64,000 nt of DNA from Candidatus Anammoxibacter sp. (GCA_021777105.1 JAIQZQ010000094.1:1-64000), one strand, 5' to 3'. Shown: positions 52,103 through 62,154, numbered from the stretch's first letter. Notes: generated by a model not told the origin, from the letters alone. A program made the numbers and translations.

Positions 52103-52876
52103 ATGAACCTAAAAAATTTGCTAACTATTTTAATACCAACATGCTTTACCGGTTCAACATCAACATCGTTAATTGAGTGGACTATTGCTTCAATACGCGG
52201 CAGACTGCGGATAGATGCCGGCATTTGTGATCATATTATATATTATGATCACAAAGAGGATGATAACCGGCACAAAGAACATGAAGAGAACCTTCGCTCT
52301 TTAGCAAATGAGTTGAACATGTCTCTCATATCAAAAGTAGACGTAGGGTTAACCACAATAGTAAAGGAGACGGTAAATGCGATAAAAACTCCGTACTTAT
52401 TATTGTTGGAGCATGATTGGTCTTTTTTTGAGAATATAAAGATCTGCGATATAATTGAAGCGTTTGAAGAAAACTGCAAGATAAATTATGTGCGGTTTAA
52501 TAAATACGAGAATGTGGGAAGGCCTCCTCCAAAAGATTGCCCGACATCAATGCATGACTCTATTAAGCCGGAATTTGATATTAAGAATTGTAAAATAGAG
52601 CTGTTGAAGACGAATCTTTGGTCGAACAATCCCTGTATTTTCAGGGTGTCAAAATACAAAAAGGATTGGATGCCGCTTACAAAACCTCAACCGGGCAGCG
52701 GCGGGCATGAGATGGAAATAACAGCGAAATATTGGGAAGATATAAGGAAATATGGATTTGATATGGCTCATAGAGAATGGGGTTGTTATATTTATGGAAG
52801 GTTGGGGGATAACCCCACTATATATCACTTAGACGGCGATAATCAAAACCTATGGGACGACCGGATTCAGATATAG
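52103..52876 (+). CDS. GT-A-like glycosyltransferase family 2 protein
   Basis: 257 residues. The start LTILIPTCFTGSTSTSLIEWT, a later LLLLEHDWSFFENI (EHDW in place of DxD) and the order of strands fit a GT-A fold glycosyltransferase, but the family match is weak. The C-terminal GGHEMEITAKYW and HLDGDNQN segments may carry the catalytic base. The codon and base use is more A/T-rich than neighbours, and it stands alone on the plus strand, which hints at transfer. Donor and acceptor are unknown. Confidence 0.65.
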   Translation: MNLKNLLTILIPTCFTGSTSTSLIEWTIASIRGRLRIDAGICDHIIYYDHKEDDNRHKEHEENLRSLANELNMSLISKVDVGLTTIVKETVNAIKTPYLLLLEHDWSFFENIKICDIIEAFEENCKINYVRFNKYENVGRPPPKDCPTSMHDSIKPEFDIKNCKIELLKTNLWSNNPCIFRVSKYKKDWMPLTKPQPGSGGHEMEITAKYWEDIRKYGFDMAHREWGCYIYGRLGDNPTIYHLDGDNQNLWDDRIQI

Positions 52877-52883
52877 GCTACCC

Positions 52884-53924
52884 TTAGTTAAACTCTGAAA
52901 GTTTTACGGGCCGTCCCTCTTCCGCAGAGAGATCCGCCGCAAAAATAACGCGGTGCGTTTCAAACGCAGTGTCAAAATCAGTCAAAGGCATCTTAACTCC
53001 CTTTTCAATGCTGTTGATAAACGCCTGAAACTGTGGATGGTATGGGTGGGCGTTAACATCGCCGGAATCTACCATGTTCGTTTCAAGCTGGCTCCATTTA
53101 TCCCCGCGCAATCCTTTTAGTTTTGATGAATAAAAGCGATTGTCGAGCAATGTGCCTTCGCTTCCAATTAGATGCGCGCGGAAATAGTATGGTTGAAGGC
53201 AGTCAATTGAAGAGGCCACTTTTGCGATTTTGCCGCCGCCCTTAAATTTTAGCATAGTTACGCTTGTCGTGTCGTACTCATATGCCTCAAACTTCGAGCC
53301 GGCTGGTTTAACGCTATAGCTTGATACTTCGTCAACCTTGCCGTCCATAAAAAAGAGCAATGCGTCAAGCGCGTGGCAACCCGCCGTAAGTAAACTGCTG
53401 CCGCCTGACTCCTTTTTTACATTCCATTCGCCCGCGCCGGTTTTTGGGGCGATTTCATGATAATAATCAACCTCGCCGTAATGCAGCGTCCCAAGCAAAC
53501 CCGCGTCGATTACCGAGCGCGTCATTGTGAAATGGTCGCTATATCTGCATTCAAAACAGACGCAAACATTGACGCCTGATTTGTTAATAGCGTCCCGTAT
53601 GGCTTTTGAGATTTTATAGGTCAGGCATATGGGTTTCTCAATTATAATATGTTTCCCTGCCTCGGCGGCCATTATTGCCTGCATTGCGTGAAATGAATGT
53701 TGTGAGCATATATCAATAATATGAATATCCTTGTTCGCAAGCATATCCTCATAATTTGTATAAGCCTTTAACGGAATTCCGTATTGTTTTAACAATGCCG
53801 CCTCATCATGCCCGCGCCGAGAACAAACCGCAACAACATTTGCCCCGTTAACAGCTTTAAAAGCGTTTATATGGGCTCCCGCAACCTTGCCAAGCCCAAC
53901 AATACCAACATTTAATTCGCTCAT
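52884..53924 (-). CDS. Gfo/Idh/MocA family oxidoreductase
   Basis: An NAD(P)-dependent sugar or inositol dehydrogenase-like protein of 346 residues. The Rossmann start is [17 protein letters not shown], the signature [10 protein letters not shown] holds the catalytic-type Lys, and [19 protein letters not shown] matches the GG...D..H substrate segment. The substrate is not evident; neighbours are a glycosyltransferase-like gene and a 2-oxoacid decarboxylase. Confidence 0.9.
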   Translation of the reverse strand: MSELNVGIVGLGKVAGAHINAFKAVNGANVVAVCSRRGHDEAALLKQYGIPLKAYTNYEDMLANKDIHIIDICSQHSFHAMQAIMAAEAGKHIIIEKPICLTYKISKAIRDAINKSGVNVCVCFECRYSDHFTMTRSVIDAGLLGTLHYGEVDYYHEIAPKTGAGEWNVKKESGGSSLLTAGCHALDALLFFMDGKVDEVSSYSVKPAGSKFEAYEYDTTSVTMLKFKGGGKIAKVASSIDCLQPYYFRAHLIGSEGTLLDNRFYSSKLKGLRGDKWSQLETNMVDSGDVNAHPYHPQFQAFINSIEKGVKMPLTDFDTAFETHRVIFAADLSAEEGRPVKLSEFN

Positions 53925-54257
53925 TTTATCTCCGGTTTGCGCTGAAAAATGTAACTGCTCAGCGTATTTTCTAATTTTTTAACTAATAGTGTGTAAAAAG
54001 GCGCATACAACCAACCATCCATCCTCTTTAGAAAAGGGGGCGGGGGGATTTGAATATTTAAATTTTCATTTATACTAAGCTTTATTCTATTGTCAATCGC
54101 GTATTCTCGCTCTTTTTTCTAATCGTTATCGCATATTATCGCATATTATTTTTATATTTGAGGCGTTTGGGTGATATTTCCGGCTAAAAAGTGTATGATT
54201 TTACAAAAACGGCAATGGCTCAGGTCTTATACATTTAACCAACAAAAATGGCGCGTT
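53925..54257. other. Intergenic stretch, no gene seen
   Basis: About 330 bp, AT-rich, with a short direct repeat (ATCGCATATT, twice near 54128-54148) and a CCTC...GGGG palindrome fragment near 54033. No promoter is called. Confidence 0.45.
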
Positions 54258-55928
54258 TTACAACTTGCCCATTTCGGCCAGGCGTTTAGCGAGGCGTTCA
54301 AGGGCCGGGCAGTGGTCGTAAGGATCTAAGATAACATTGATCAGGCTGAAACTTTTTGTGTTTGCGCATGCGGTTTTCCATGCGTGGAGGAATTCCTGCT
54401 CCGTTTGCGCGGCCTGCGCCCAGCCGTCGCCTATGACCTCCGGTATCTTTTCATATTTCCAATCCTGAATATTATTATAAGAACCTTCCTTGATAAGGCG
54501 TTCGGTAGTGTAACCCTTATTGTTTAGGACGATCACAATCGGCGCCAGTTTTTGGCGGACAATTGAGGTTAGCTCCATTCCGGTCATCTGGAATGCTCCG
54601 TCACCTACGAGGACAATCGGCCTCAATTTCTTGCATGCCATGTTTGCGCCAAGGCTTGCCGGCACTGCAAAGCCCATTGATGTGTAATAGGCCGAAGCTA
54701 TAAATTCGGTGCGATTATGCATCGTTAAATCAATAGCTCCGAACAAACACAACCCCACGTCGCAAATTACGGCCATCTGGTCTTCAAGCAGGCCGTTTAA
54801 ACATTCAAACAGGCGTGAAACTTTTATAGGTTTATCGTCTGTTACAGGCTTGAACGCTTTTAGTTTCGGCGCTTTGGGTGTTTTGAAATTTCTCTTTTTT
54901 AAAGGAGCGCGGGTTAGAGCGTTGAGAAAGTCGGCGAAGAGAACGTCATGATAGTGATGGCGCCTTATCTGCAACTTTTCTGAAGTTATCTCTATTGTCC
55001 TCATGCGGTCTAATTTGGCGGTGAAGATTCCGAGATTAACGTCGGTTAAAAAAGTGCCCAGCATTATCAGACAATCGGACGACTCGACATATTTTTGCAC
55101 ATCCGGCCTGCCCATTGCGCCTTCGTAAATGCCTAAATATCCAGGTTTTTGCTCATTAATAACTGATTTGCCTAAGATAGTGACGGCCACGGGAATGCCC
55201 GTCTTTTCAATTAGTTTATCAAGTTCCTTATCAAGTTTGTAACGGTGTATCTCAATATCGGCCAGGATTACGGGGTTTTTCGCTTTGTTTATCATTGCCG
55301 TTGCTTCATCCAATGCCTCTTTTAACGTATCCGGCTCGCTCTCTTCAACTATTTTTAGACTTTTAAACGGATATTTTGGAGTTTCATTAACCATATCGCT
55401 TGGCAGTTCAATGTAAACAGGGCGTTTGTGCCTGCAACAGGCGGCCAGCGCGTCGTCTATTTGTTGAAACGCGATCTTTTTGTCGTCCAATACCACCGAG
55501 GCGACGGTAATCTGGTCGAATATCTCTTTTTGCGTTGAAAAGCTTTTAACCTTGTGATGCAAAAGGGGATCATTAACGCGGCTTTTCAGTGCAGGAGAGC
55601 CTGTTATTACAACCACCGGCGATTTTTCGGCGTATGCCCCGGCAATGGGATTGACAATGTTAAATCCGCCAACGCAATAAGTGACGCAACACGCGCCTAT
55701 TCCGTTTACACGGGCGTAAGCGTCGGCTGCAAATCCGGCGGCGTCCTCCTTTGCCGTGCCCACAAGCTTTATGGGGCTTTTATCAATCATATCATAGAAA
55801 TCAAGCACGTAATCGCCCGGAATGCCGAAAACGTGGCGAACACCGTAATCTTTCAGGCGTTTAATAAGATATGTGCCTATGCTGTGTTTGTTTATTGAGT
55901 TGGTCGTTTTTGTTTTTTTTAGCGGCAT
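54258..55928 (-). CDS. TPP-dependent 2-oxoacid decarboxylase (pyruvate/indolepyruvate decarboxylase-like)
   Basis: 556 residues. The N-terminus has VFGIPGDYVLDFYDMI and the TPP-activating Glu in TAKEDAAGFAADAYARV; the His pair of decarboxylases is present in LLHHKVKSFS; the TPP motif is VLVGDGAFQMTGMEL with NNKGYTTER. These features place it among pyruvate, indolepyruvate and related 2-ketoacid decarboxylases rather than acetolactate synthase. The product would be an aldehyde plus CO2. The MDR dehydrogenase at 26.5 kb is a conceivable partner, but this is inference. Confidence 0.85.
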   Translation of the reverse strand: MPLKKTKTTNSINKHSIGTYLIKRLKDYGVRHVFGIPGDYVLDFYDMIDKSPIKLVGTAKEDAAGFAADAYARVNGIGACCVTYCVGGFNIVNPIAGAYAEKSPVVVITGSPALKSRVNDPLLHHKVKSFSTQKEIFDQITVASVVLDDKKIAFQQIDDALAACCRHKRPVYIELPSDMVNETPKYPFKSLKIVEESEPDTLKEALDEATAMINKAKNPVILADIEIHRYKLDKELDKLIEKTGIPVAVTILGKSVINEQKPGYLGIYEGAMGRPDVQKYVESSDCLIMLGTFLTDVNLGIFTAKLDRMRTIEITSEKLQIRRHHYHDVLFADFLNALTRAPLKKRNFKTPKAPKLKAFKPVTDDKPIKVSRLFECLNGLLEDQMAVICDVGLCLFGAIDLTMHNRTEFIASAYYTSMGFAVPASLGANMACKKLRPIVLVGDGAFQMTGMELTSIVRQKLAPIVIVLNNKGYTTERLIKEGSYNNIQDWKYEKIPEVIGDGWAQAAQTEQEFLHAWKTACANTKSFSLINVILDPYDHCPALERLAKRLAEMGKL

Positions 55929-55952
55929 ATTGTTTTTCCTTAATGCTATAAA

Positions 55953-58900
55953 TCAAAAATCGTCAAACAATGTTAATTGAACAGGTTTCTTTTTCTTTGG
56001 GTTTATAATATTTATATCTTTAAGCAGCTTTTGCGGTATCTCATTAATAAAACGCGAAGGTTTTTGTTGTCCTGATTTGCCGAACAAGCTTCTAGCGCCG
56101 GCACGGCTTAATACCAGATTCTCCTTTGCGCGCGTGACGCCAACGTAAAATAGCCTGCGTTCCTCTTCAAGTTTGCATGAGAACCCGTTAATGTCGCAAG
56201 GCATAATACCATCCTCAAGGCCGGTTATAAAAACGACTGGAAACTCCAGGCCTTTTGACGCGTGCAGCGTCATAAGTGAGACGGCTTCCGCTTTGTCATC
56301 GTATACCGTTCCGCAGGAGTTTTGTTTAAGGTATGCAGAGAACGCGGCAAGGTCTTTGCCGAATGCGCCGCCAAGTTCAATAAGGCGTTTTGCCGCCGGC
56401 AGGTCCGGGTTTGTGTTCATATGATCAATATCCAGCGCATTTTCAAGTCCTGTGCGCAAGCCTTTTGATATTGAGGCGTCATTGAAATCCTTAATGTTTC
56501 GCTCTATTTCCTTAAAAATTTTAGCATGGTCGCTATCAACGTCAAGGTTTTTAACAATTTTGAAAATATCGCACTCCTCAACAGGCAATTCACGTTCCAG
56601 CAATTTCATGGCAGACGCGTGGCAAGCCTGAATAGTTTTTAAAAGGAAAATATAGTCGTAAGCGTTTGGATTTGTCGCCATCCTTGTTATGTAGTAAGCC
56701 ACCCTGACGTCCTTATGCATAAAAAAAGGCGGGGCGTCAACTGCTTGAAACGGGATGCCAAGTTTGTCGAGTGTTTTGCCGATAATATCGGCCTGTTTCG
56801 ACAGCCTGTAAAGCACGGCTATATCGCTAAATCCCTTGTCCCCGCTAATGTTTTCATCGCCGTCGGCTTGAGCATCTATTGAACGATGGCTTGAACCGCC
56901 GACAAAGCTCTCAATTCTGCGCGCAATAAAGTCGGCCTCTGCTTGCGGGTCAAAAGCCTTGCTGTTTTCTATGATTGTTTGGCTTTTGACCTGAGCCTCA
57001 ATAATTGCGGAGCCTTTTTGGGTATTGTTTTGTATGACGGCGGTTGCGGCTTCTATTATGGAAGGAGCTGACCTGTAATTTCTGACAAGGGGCAATGTTT
57101 GCGCGTTAAAATCATTCTCAAACTGGAAAAAGTAGTTTAAATCGCTACCGCGAAATCCGTAAATAGCCTGGTTAGGATCGCCTATGGCAAACACGGCGGC
57201 GTTTTTAGCGAGGATAGTTGTCAGCTCATATTGCGACCGGTTAAGGTCCTGAAACTCGTCAATGAAGAGCCTGCTTATTGAGTCGCAAACCATTTCTGAA
57301 AAGCTTTGCGATTCAACAAGCCTTTGAACAAACAGGGGGATAACCGAGTCAAGGTCTATGCAATTCTTCGTTACAAGGTAGTCAATGTATTCCTTTATTT
57401 TAGGCTGGTTCGCGGCATTGTCGTTTTGCGTTGATGCTGAAAGGTTGTGGTAATATTCAGTTATACTTTTTGACAGTTCCCGAAAGGATTTGTCGCTTTT
57501 TTTTCTGAATAGTTTCTTTAAATGTATGGCGCGTTCATCGCCGCCGACCACAGTGAGGCCGGCATCGGCTTTGCGCAACCATTTAAGGCAAAAGCCGTGG
57601 AATGTGCCTGTGAATATCTTGCCGGCATCGGCGCCGATTTGTTTCTCCAGCCTCTCCTTTATCTCGTTTGCGGCGCGGTTGGTAAATGTTATGGCCGCAA
57701 ATTGCTCCGGCGGGCATTCGTTTTTTGAAATCATTCGGGCGATGCGCGATATTAGCGTAAAGGTCTTGCCCGTGCCCGGCCCGGCTGAGACGAGCGCTAT
57801 TTTTGCGTCGCATTCAATCGCTTTTAACTGCTCATCGTTTAGCGTTTGTTCACTATTATCTTTTTTTTTTACATTGCCGGCGGATTTTTTTGCTTTAACT
57901 TTTTCCTTTGTGTCCGAGCTTATCTCTTTTTTGGTTTTCGTGGCTTTTTTTTTCTTTTCCGGCGAAAAAAGCGAAAGCTGTCCCGCGAGTTTTTCAAGTT
58001 CGTTTGTTTCAAACACTCTTATAACGCCAAATTCACCATCAAAACCGCCTCTGCGAATGACTTTGCCTTCGCGCATTCTTTTTATTGCCTCGCCCAATAA
58101 AGTTGAGTGGTTATGAATAACATCTTCAATCGGGGTTTTTGTTAACAGGTTAAAGTCCGACCCAAATATTCCTATAACACGCGCGTATTCAGCCTGAACT
58201 TTTTTCGACGCAGGGCCTACCTGCAATATCTCTCCCAGTACTTCAGGCAAAGGGATGAGGCTTTTAAATCCAGGGGCGCCGTTTTGATAAAGCGGTTTTT
58301 TTCTGTCCGCAAGTTCTATCACCCTGTGCACAACGCCTATTGTAAGCGGTTTGTTGCATGCCGGGCATAAACTATCCGTCTTCAACGTCTCTTCCGGCTC
58401 AAGGCGGACGCCGCACTTGCGATGACCGTCCAGGTGGTATTTTCCCTCTTCTGGAAAGAACTCAATCGTGCCCTGAAATTTGCCGTTGCCGCTCTCCTTT
58501 AGCGCGTCGCGCATGGAGAAGAAGTCGTATCCCGCGTCAAAAAGGTTGGCTTCCCGTCCAAGTTTAGAGGGCGAGTGGCAATCAGAATTTGAAATAAGCG
58601 CGTATTTATCCAGAGCCGATATCATCCTGTTCATATCCGGGTCTGATGACAGGCCGGTCTCAAGGGCGAAAATGTGTTTTGTCAAATCTCCAAAACACCC
58701 TTCAATATCGTCAAAACCTGATTTTGATCCAAAGAGCGAAAACCATGGCGTCCAGATGTGAGCGGGCACGAGGAAACCCTCAGGCGCTTTTTCAAGAAGT
58801 ATCTCTAACAGATTGCGCGAATCAAGGCCAAGGATAGGGCGGCCGTCAGACTCTATATTGCCTATGGACGCAAGCTTTGTGTTAATCTTTTCAACCGATT

Positions 58901-59249
58901 CAAAATCCGGCGCGTAAAGGATGTTGTGAACCTTGCGCACCTTGTCGTCTCTTTTATAAATAGAGCTGATTTCAGATGTTAAAACGAATCTAACCGGAAT
59001 CGGCTCAGTCTTTGCGCCGTTAAGGACGGGGGGGACATCCTTTTCATCCTTAAGCTTAAAAAAGCCTGGCTCCGCAGGTTCCAAAAGCTCTTTCAGTTGA
59101 GCAAACCAGCCCGGGTGCGTGAAATCGCCTGTTCCAATTACGTTTATGCCCTTAACATTGGCCCATGCAAAGAGCCCGTTAAGATCGCTCGTTTTGCTTG
59201 TAGCCCGCGAAAACGGCGAATGTATGTGAAGATCCGCTATATATTCCAT
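55953..59249 (-). CDS. EndoQ-type PHP endonuclease fused to UvrD-family helicase
   Basis: 1098 residues. Residues 1-400 match the PHP/Endonuclease Q family (TIGR00375): metal ligands in DLHIHSPFSRAT, GTGDFTHPGW, PAHIWTPWF and SNSDCHSP, with a zinc finger (Cys279, Cys295, Cys298). Residues about 465-1080 are a UvrD helicase: SAGPGTGKTFTLI (Walker A), DEFQDLNRSQYEL, GDPNQAIYGFRGSD, MTLHASKGLEFPVVF and YVGVTRAKENLVL. EndoQ nicks 5' of deaminated bases; the helicase could unwind from the nick. A basic Lys-rich linker joins the parts. QLSLF (424-428) and QLTLF (1091-1095, four residues before the end) resemble beta-clamp-binding motifs. Confidence 0.93.
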   Translation of the reverse strand: MEYIADLHIHSPFSRATSKTSDLNGLFAWANVKGINVIGTGDFTHPGWFAQLKELLEPAEPGFFKLKDEKDVPPVLNGAKTEPIPVRFVLTSEISSIYKRDDKVRKVHNILYAPDFESVEKINTKLASIGNIESDGRPILGLDSRNLLEILLEKAPEGFLVPAHIWTPWFSLFGSKSGFDDIEGCFGDLTKHIFALETGLSSDPDMNRMISALDKYALISNSDCHSPSKLGREANLFDAGYDFFSMRDALKESGNGKFQGTIEFFPEEGKYHLDGHRKCGVRLEPEETLKTDSLCPACNKPLTIGVVHRVIELADRKKPLYQNGAPGFKSLIPLPEVLGEILQVGPASKKVQAEYARVIGIFGSDFNLLTKTPIEDVIHNHSTLLGEAIKRMREGKVIRRGGFDGEFGVIRVFETNELEKLAGQLSLFSPEKKKKATKTKKEISSDTKEKVKAKKSAGNVKKKDNSEQTLNDEQLKAIECDAKIALVSAGPGTGKTFTLISRIARMISKNECPPEQFAAITFTNRAANEIKERLEKQIGADAGKIFTGTFHGFCLKWLRKADAGLTVVGGDERAIHLKKLFRKKSDKSFRELSKSITEYYHNLSASTQNDNAANQPKIKEYIDYLVTKNCIDLDSVIPLFVQRLVESQSFSEMVCDSISRLFIDEFQDLNRSQYELTTILAKNAAVFAIGDPNQAIYGFRGSDLNYFFQFENDFNAQTLPLVRNYRSAPSIIEAATAVIQNNTQKGSAIIEAQVKSQTIIENSKAFDPQAEADFIARRIESFVGGSSHRSIDAQADGDENISGDKGFSDIAVLYRLSKQADIIGKTLDKLGIPFQAVDAPPFFMHKDVRVAYYITRMATNPNAYDYIFLLKTIQACHASAMKLLERELPVEECDIFKIVKNLDVDSDHAKIFKEIERNIKDFNDASISKGLRTGLENALDIDHMNTNPDLPAAKRLIELGGAFGKDLAAFSAYLKQNSCGTVYDDKAEAVSLMTLHASKGLEFPVVFITGLEDGIMPCDINGFSCKLEEERRLFYVGVTRAKENLVLSRAGARSLFGKSGQQKPSRFINEIPQKLLKDINIINPKKKKPVQLTLFDDF

Positions 59250-60001
59250 AAGTGTATAGTTTGAGTTGAATGCTTAAATTGCTATGAGTTTTAAATATAG
59301 AAGTTTAAGTTTCTACGGCTGAAATGTCAAATGTAAAGCGCAATTGAAGGCAATCCGTGATTAGCAAAAGCAGGTAATAGGTAAATGGTGATCGGTTATC
59401 GGTCATCGGTAAAAGTAAAAAGCAAGTAGGTTGGGTAGAGCAGTGCGAAACCCAACATTCAATTAAAAATTTACCATCCAGTTCCACCCACAGTTAAGCA
59501 ACTGACAAGTGTGCGTTCTATGCATTTACTTTTACCGATAACTGATAACCATTTACCGGCTTTTCGCTTTTGCTTTTAATCCGTGAAAATCCGCGTCATT
59601 TGCGTCATCCGCGTTCTATGCTTCTGCTCCTGTTTTTCAATCTGTGTAATCTGTGAAATCTGTGGTTGCTTTTACCGATAACCAATTACTGATTACCTCG
59701 CTCTCCGGGCATTGATTACATTCCCTTCCAATAATTGTCTCTGTTAAATTCCAACACCTTGTTTGTTCACGGCTTACAGTAATTAATAACAACTCTTCTG
59801 CATAATTTCAGAACCTCGTAACATTGTTTAGAGAACCATTGTTGATTTTTTAATAAAAGTTTAATCAAGTTTTTTATAGACAGCAGGTAAGAAAAAATGT
59901 AATTTAATTCAAATTTGACCTTTTCGGGGATAAATTTGAATAGAAGCAGAAAGCTCCTTCTGCTTAACTCAATTTCATCCACAACAAACAATGGAGAAAA
60001 T
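59250..60001. other. Long intergenic region with heptamer-like repeats
   Basis: About 750 bp between the EndoQ-UvrD gene and the GH19 gene. Short runs of the ACCGAT/GGTAATC-type heptamer are seen near 59380-59420, 59535-59560 and 59668-59700, and a GTGAAAATCCGCG...AATCTGTG-rich stretch near 59580-59665 has repeated ATCTGTG and GCGTCAT words. Frames on the minus strand here lack support. The ribosome site of the next gene (GGAG at 59993) closes the region. Confidence 0.55.
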
Positions 60002-61135
60002 ATGATAGACAAGACTATTTTTGCTGTTATAGGATTTTTAGTTTGGGGTATGGTTGCCATGATCTCCAATGTATTGGCCGGCCCTCCGGATTTGAGTCCT
60101 GATATAAAACGGATGGTTAAATCTGCCACTCCCTTACCCGGAACTCCCGAGGTGGATATTGCCATGCCTTTGGCCAATCCTGAGAATGTGCGGAGGGTGA
60201 TGAGAATTGTGCCTGAGTCGCGCTGGAATGAGCTTTTTCCTTTGCGCAACAAAGGATACACGTATGAAGAGTTCTTAAAAGCAGTGGCCAAGTATCCGGC
60301 TCTGTGCAATGAAAAGGCGCCTGGGGTGAAGGAGGATCTGGATCAGGTATGCGCAATGGAATTAGTGACTATTTTTGGCCACATGACGCAGGAAAGCTCC
60401 CTTAACTCCACGCCGCAGGATCTTCCCAACAAGGAGCCTAATTGGAAACAGGGCCTCTATCATCTTCATGAAATGAACTGTTCCAATGAAAAACCCGGGT
60501 GCGATTACACAGGAGCCGGCTGCGCTCCCGGAAGTTGGCAGAATGATGCCTGGCCCTGTGTTGAGGGGAAAAAGTACTTTGGCCGCGGAGCCAAACAGTT
60601 GACTTACAATTATAACTACGGCCCATTTTCCAAGACCATGTTTGGCGACGTCAATGTGCTCCTTAAGGATCCTGACAGAGTCGCAAACGAGCCTTGGCTG
60701 GCTATTTCATCAGCAATGTGGTTTTACATGAATCCTCAATCTCCCAAGCCCAGTATACACGACATTGTCGTGGGTTTCTGGAAACTCAACGAACACGATC
60801 TTGCGGCCAACATCCCTTTGGGTTTTGGAGCCACCATCAACGTGATTAACGGCTGCGTGGAGTGTCGCGGGGAAACCGAGAAACCAGAGGCCAAAAATCG
60901 TATGGCCTACTATGTGGAATTCGCCAAAGCTTTTGGCGTTGATCCCGGAGATAACATAGGCTGCGCGGGAATGAAGGACTTTCCGGCCAATGGAGCCGGC
61001 TCTGTAGATATCTACTGGGAAAGGGATTGGAGCAACCAGGGAAAGTGCAAACTTGTGGGTTACCAAACCTCATATACTCTGTTATTTGAACAAGATTACG
61101 AAGCGTGTGTAATCCACCATTTTGGCAAAGAGTAG
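60002..61135 (+). CDS. Secreted GH19 chitinase-like protein
   Basis: 377 residues with a predicted signal peptide (MIDKTIFAVIGFLVWGMVAM, cleavage near Leu-Ala-Gly). The glycoside hydrolase 19 fold is suggested by IFGHMTQESSLNS (candidate catalytic Glu131) and the hallmark KYFGRGAKQLTYNYNYG, followed by DRVANEPWLAISSAMWFYM. Several Cys probably form disulfides, fitting export. GH19 enzymes cut chitin or, in some phages and bacteria, peptidoglycan. The start at 60002 follows GGAG; an in-frame start at 59915 would add a non-signal leader. It borders the toxin-antitoxin and AIPR genes. Confidence 0.88.
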   Translation: MIDKTIFAVIGFLVWGMVAMISNVLAGPPDLSPDIKRMVKSATPLPGTPEVDIAMPLANPENVRRVMRIVPESRWNELFPLRNKGYTYEEFLKAVAKYPALCNEKAPGVKEDLDQVCAMELVTIFGHMTQESSLNSTPQDLPNKEPNWKQGLYHLHEMNCSNEKPGCDYTGAGCAPGSWQNDAWPCVEGKKYFGRGAKQLTYNYNYGPFSKTMFGDVNVLLKDPDRVANEPWLAISSAMWFYMNPQSPKPSIHDIVVGFWKLNEHDLAANIPLGFGATINVINGCVECRGETEKPEAKNRMAYYVEFAKAFGVDPGDNIGCAGMKDFPANGAGSVDIYWERDWSNQGKCKLVGYQTSYTLLFEQDYEACVIHHFGKE

Positions 61136-61475
61136 TTTGAAACGCGCTATCTTTATATTAGAAGACAGATATCCTCTACCTCACTCTTTTGTGTGAAGAG
61201 AGGGTGCTTCTGATGGGCGATCCTTTTGCCCTTCTGACAAAAACATGAGCGCCATTGTTTTTTTTACGAAACAGAAACGATATACCCCGGTAGGTATTTA
61301 CGTCTGTTTTACGAGTTTGTATCAAACTAAATCAGTGAGGCCGGTAGGTCTGAGATTAAGACGGCATGTTTTTAATGCAGTTAAAAGGAGTCGTTTCGAT
61401 TTGACCCCTTTAGGCCTTTAAATAAATAATTTTACAGTGTACTGATTAACTGGTACAATATAAGGTAAGCCAATA
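61136..61475. other. Intergenic region before the HigB/HigA pair
   Basis: About 340 bp without a gene. The word CCGGTAGGT occurs at 61287-61295 and 61341-61349. The promoter of the toxin-antitoxin operon closes the region (61431-61459). Confidence 0.5.
61431..61459 (+). promoter_or_regulatory. Putative promoter/operator of higBA
   Basis: TTTACA and TACAAT are 17 nt apart. The inverted repeat TGTAC (61439-61443) / GTACA (61453-61457) spans the spacer and the -10, a good position for repression by the HigA protein. Confidence 0.55.
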
Positions 61476-61865
61476 ATGGCTAATGATAAAGAATATATTG
61501 CTTATAAAGGAAAGAAGTATACGGTTGAATGGTATTTTGACTTGCGTGGTAAAAGTCAGGCGTTGGAATATGCTGAAACGCTAGCTCCTGTATATAAGGC
61601 GAAGTTACAACTGCTTCTTGAAATCATAGGCGATGCAGGAACGATACATAACAAAACGAAATTTAGAAATGAAGGAGACAAAATATATGCTTTTAAACCT
61701 CTACCTCACAGATTTTTATGTTTTTTCTTTACCGGCAAGAAAATCATAATCACAAATGCTTTTTATAAGGATCAGGATAAGCTTCCAAAGAGTGAGAAAA
61801 ACAGGGCGTTAAAACAAAAAGAAGATTACGAAAAACGTGTGAAAAAAGGAATGTATTATGACTAA
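61476..61865 (+). CDS. higB: HigB-like (Gp49/RelE-type) toxin
   Basis: A 129-residue ParE/RelE-superfamily mRNA interferase of the phage-derived Gp49/HigB group: KIYAFKPLPHRFLCFFFTGKK, ITNAFYKDQDKLPKSEKNRA (in part) and the basic end EDYEKRVKKGMYYD are typical. In this group the toxin gene comes first. The antitoxin gene begins 8 nt before its stop. Ribosome-dependent mRNA cleavage is the expected activity. Confidence 0.88.
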   Translation: MANDKEYIAYKGKKYTVEWYFDLRGKSQALEYAETLAPVYKAKLQLLLEIIGDAGTIHNKTKFRNEGDKIYAFKPLPHRFLCFFFTGKKIIITNAFYKDQDKLPKSEKNRALKQKEDYEKRVKKGMYYD

Positions 61866-62154
61866 AAATATCGAAACCACATTTGATCGCTGGATGAAAG
61901 ACCCTAGGGTGAAGAAAGAGTATGAAAAAGAGCGCGCAGATTTCATACTTTCAGAGATTTTTCATGCCATGAAAGAAGGCAATAATCAGTCCGTGCGTAC
62001 TTTAGCAAAAAAGATTGGTATTTCTCCTTCAGTTATACAAAATATCAATTCTGGGAATCAACGTGATATACGGCTGAAAAATTTTGTTAGTATCGCGCAT
62101 GAATTTGGCTTTAGTCTTGTGCTTGAGAAAGATGATACCAGAATATCACTTTGA
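61858..62154 (+). CDS. higA: HigA-like XRE antitoxin
   Basis: 98 residues with an XRE helix-turn-helix: VRTLAKKIGISPSVIQNINS then DIRLKNFVSIAHEFGFSLVL. It should neutralise the upstream toxin and repress the shared promoter. The start overlaps the toxin stop by 8 nt. Confidence 0.9.
   Translation: MTKNIETTFDRWMKDPRVKKEYEKERADFILSEIFHAMKEGNNQSVRTLAKKIGISPSVIQNINSGNQRDIRLKNFVSIAHEFGFSLVLEKDDTRISL

Noticed and set aside
54258-55928. Second acetolactate synthase gene
   Set aside because: The His-His pair and TAKED context fit 2-oxoacid decarboxylases, not acetolactate synthase.
57490-58116. Plus-strand open frame of 208 codons
   Set aside because: Antisense to the EndoQ-UvrD gene; Phe/Ser-rich translation typical of a shadow frame.
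59767-60309. Minus-strand open frame of 180 codons
   Set aside because: Overlaps the signal peptide and N-terminus of the GH19 gene in antisense and lacks a plausible start context.
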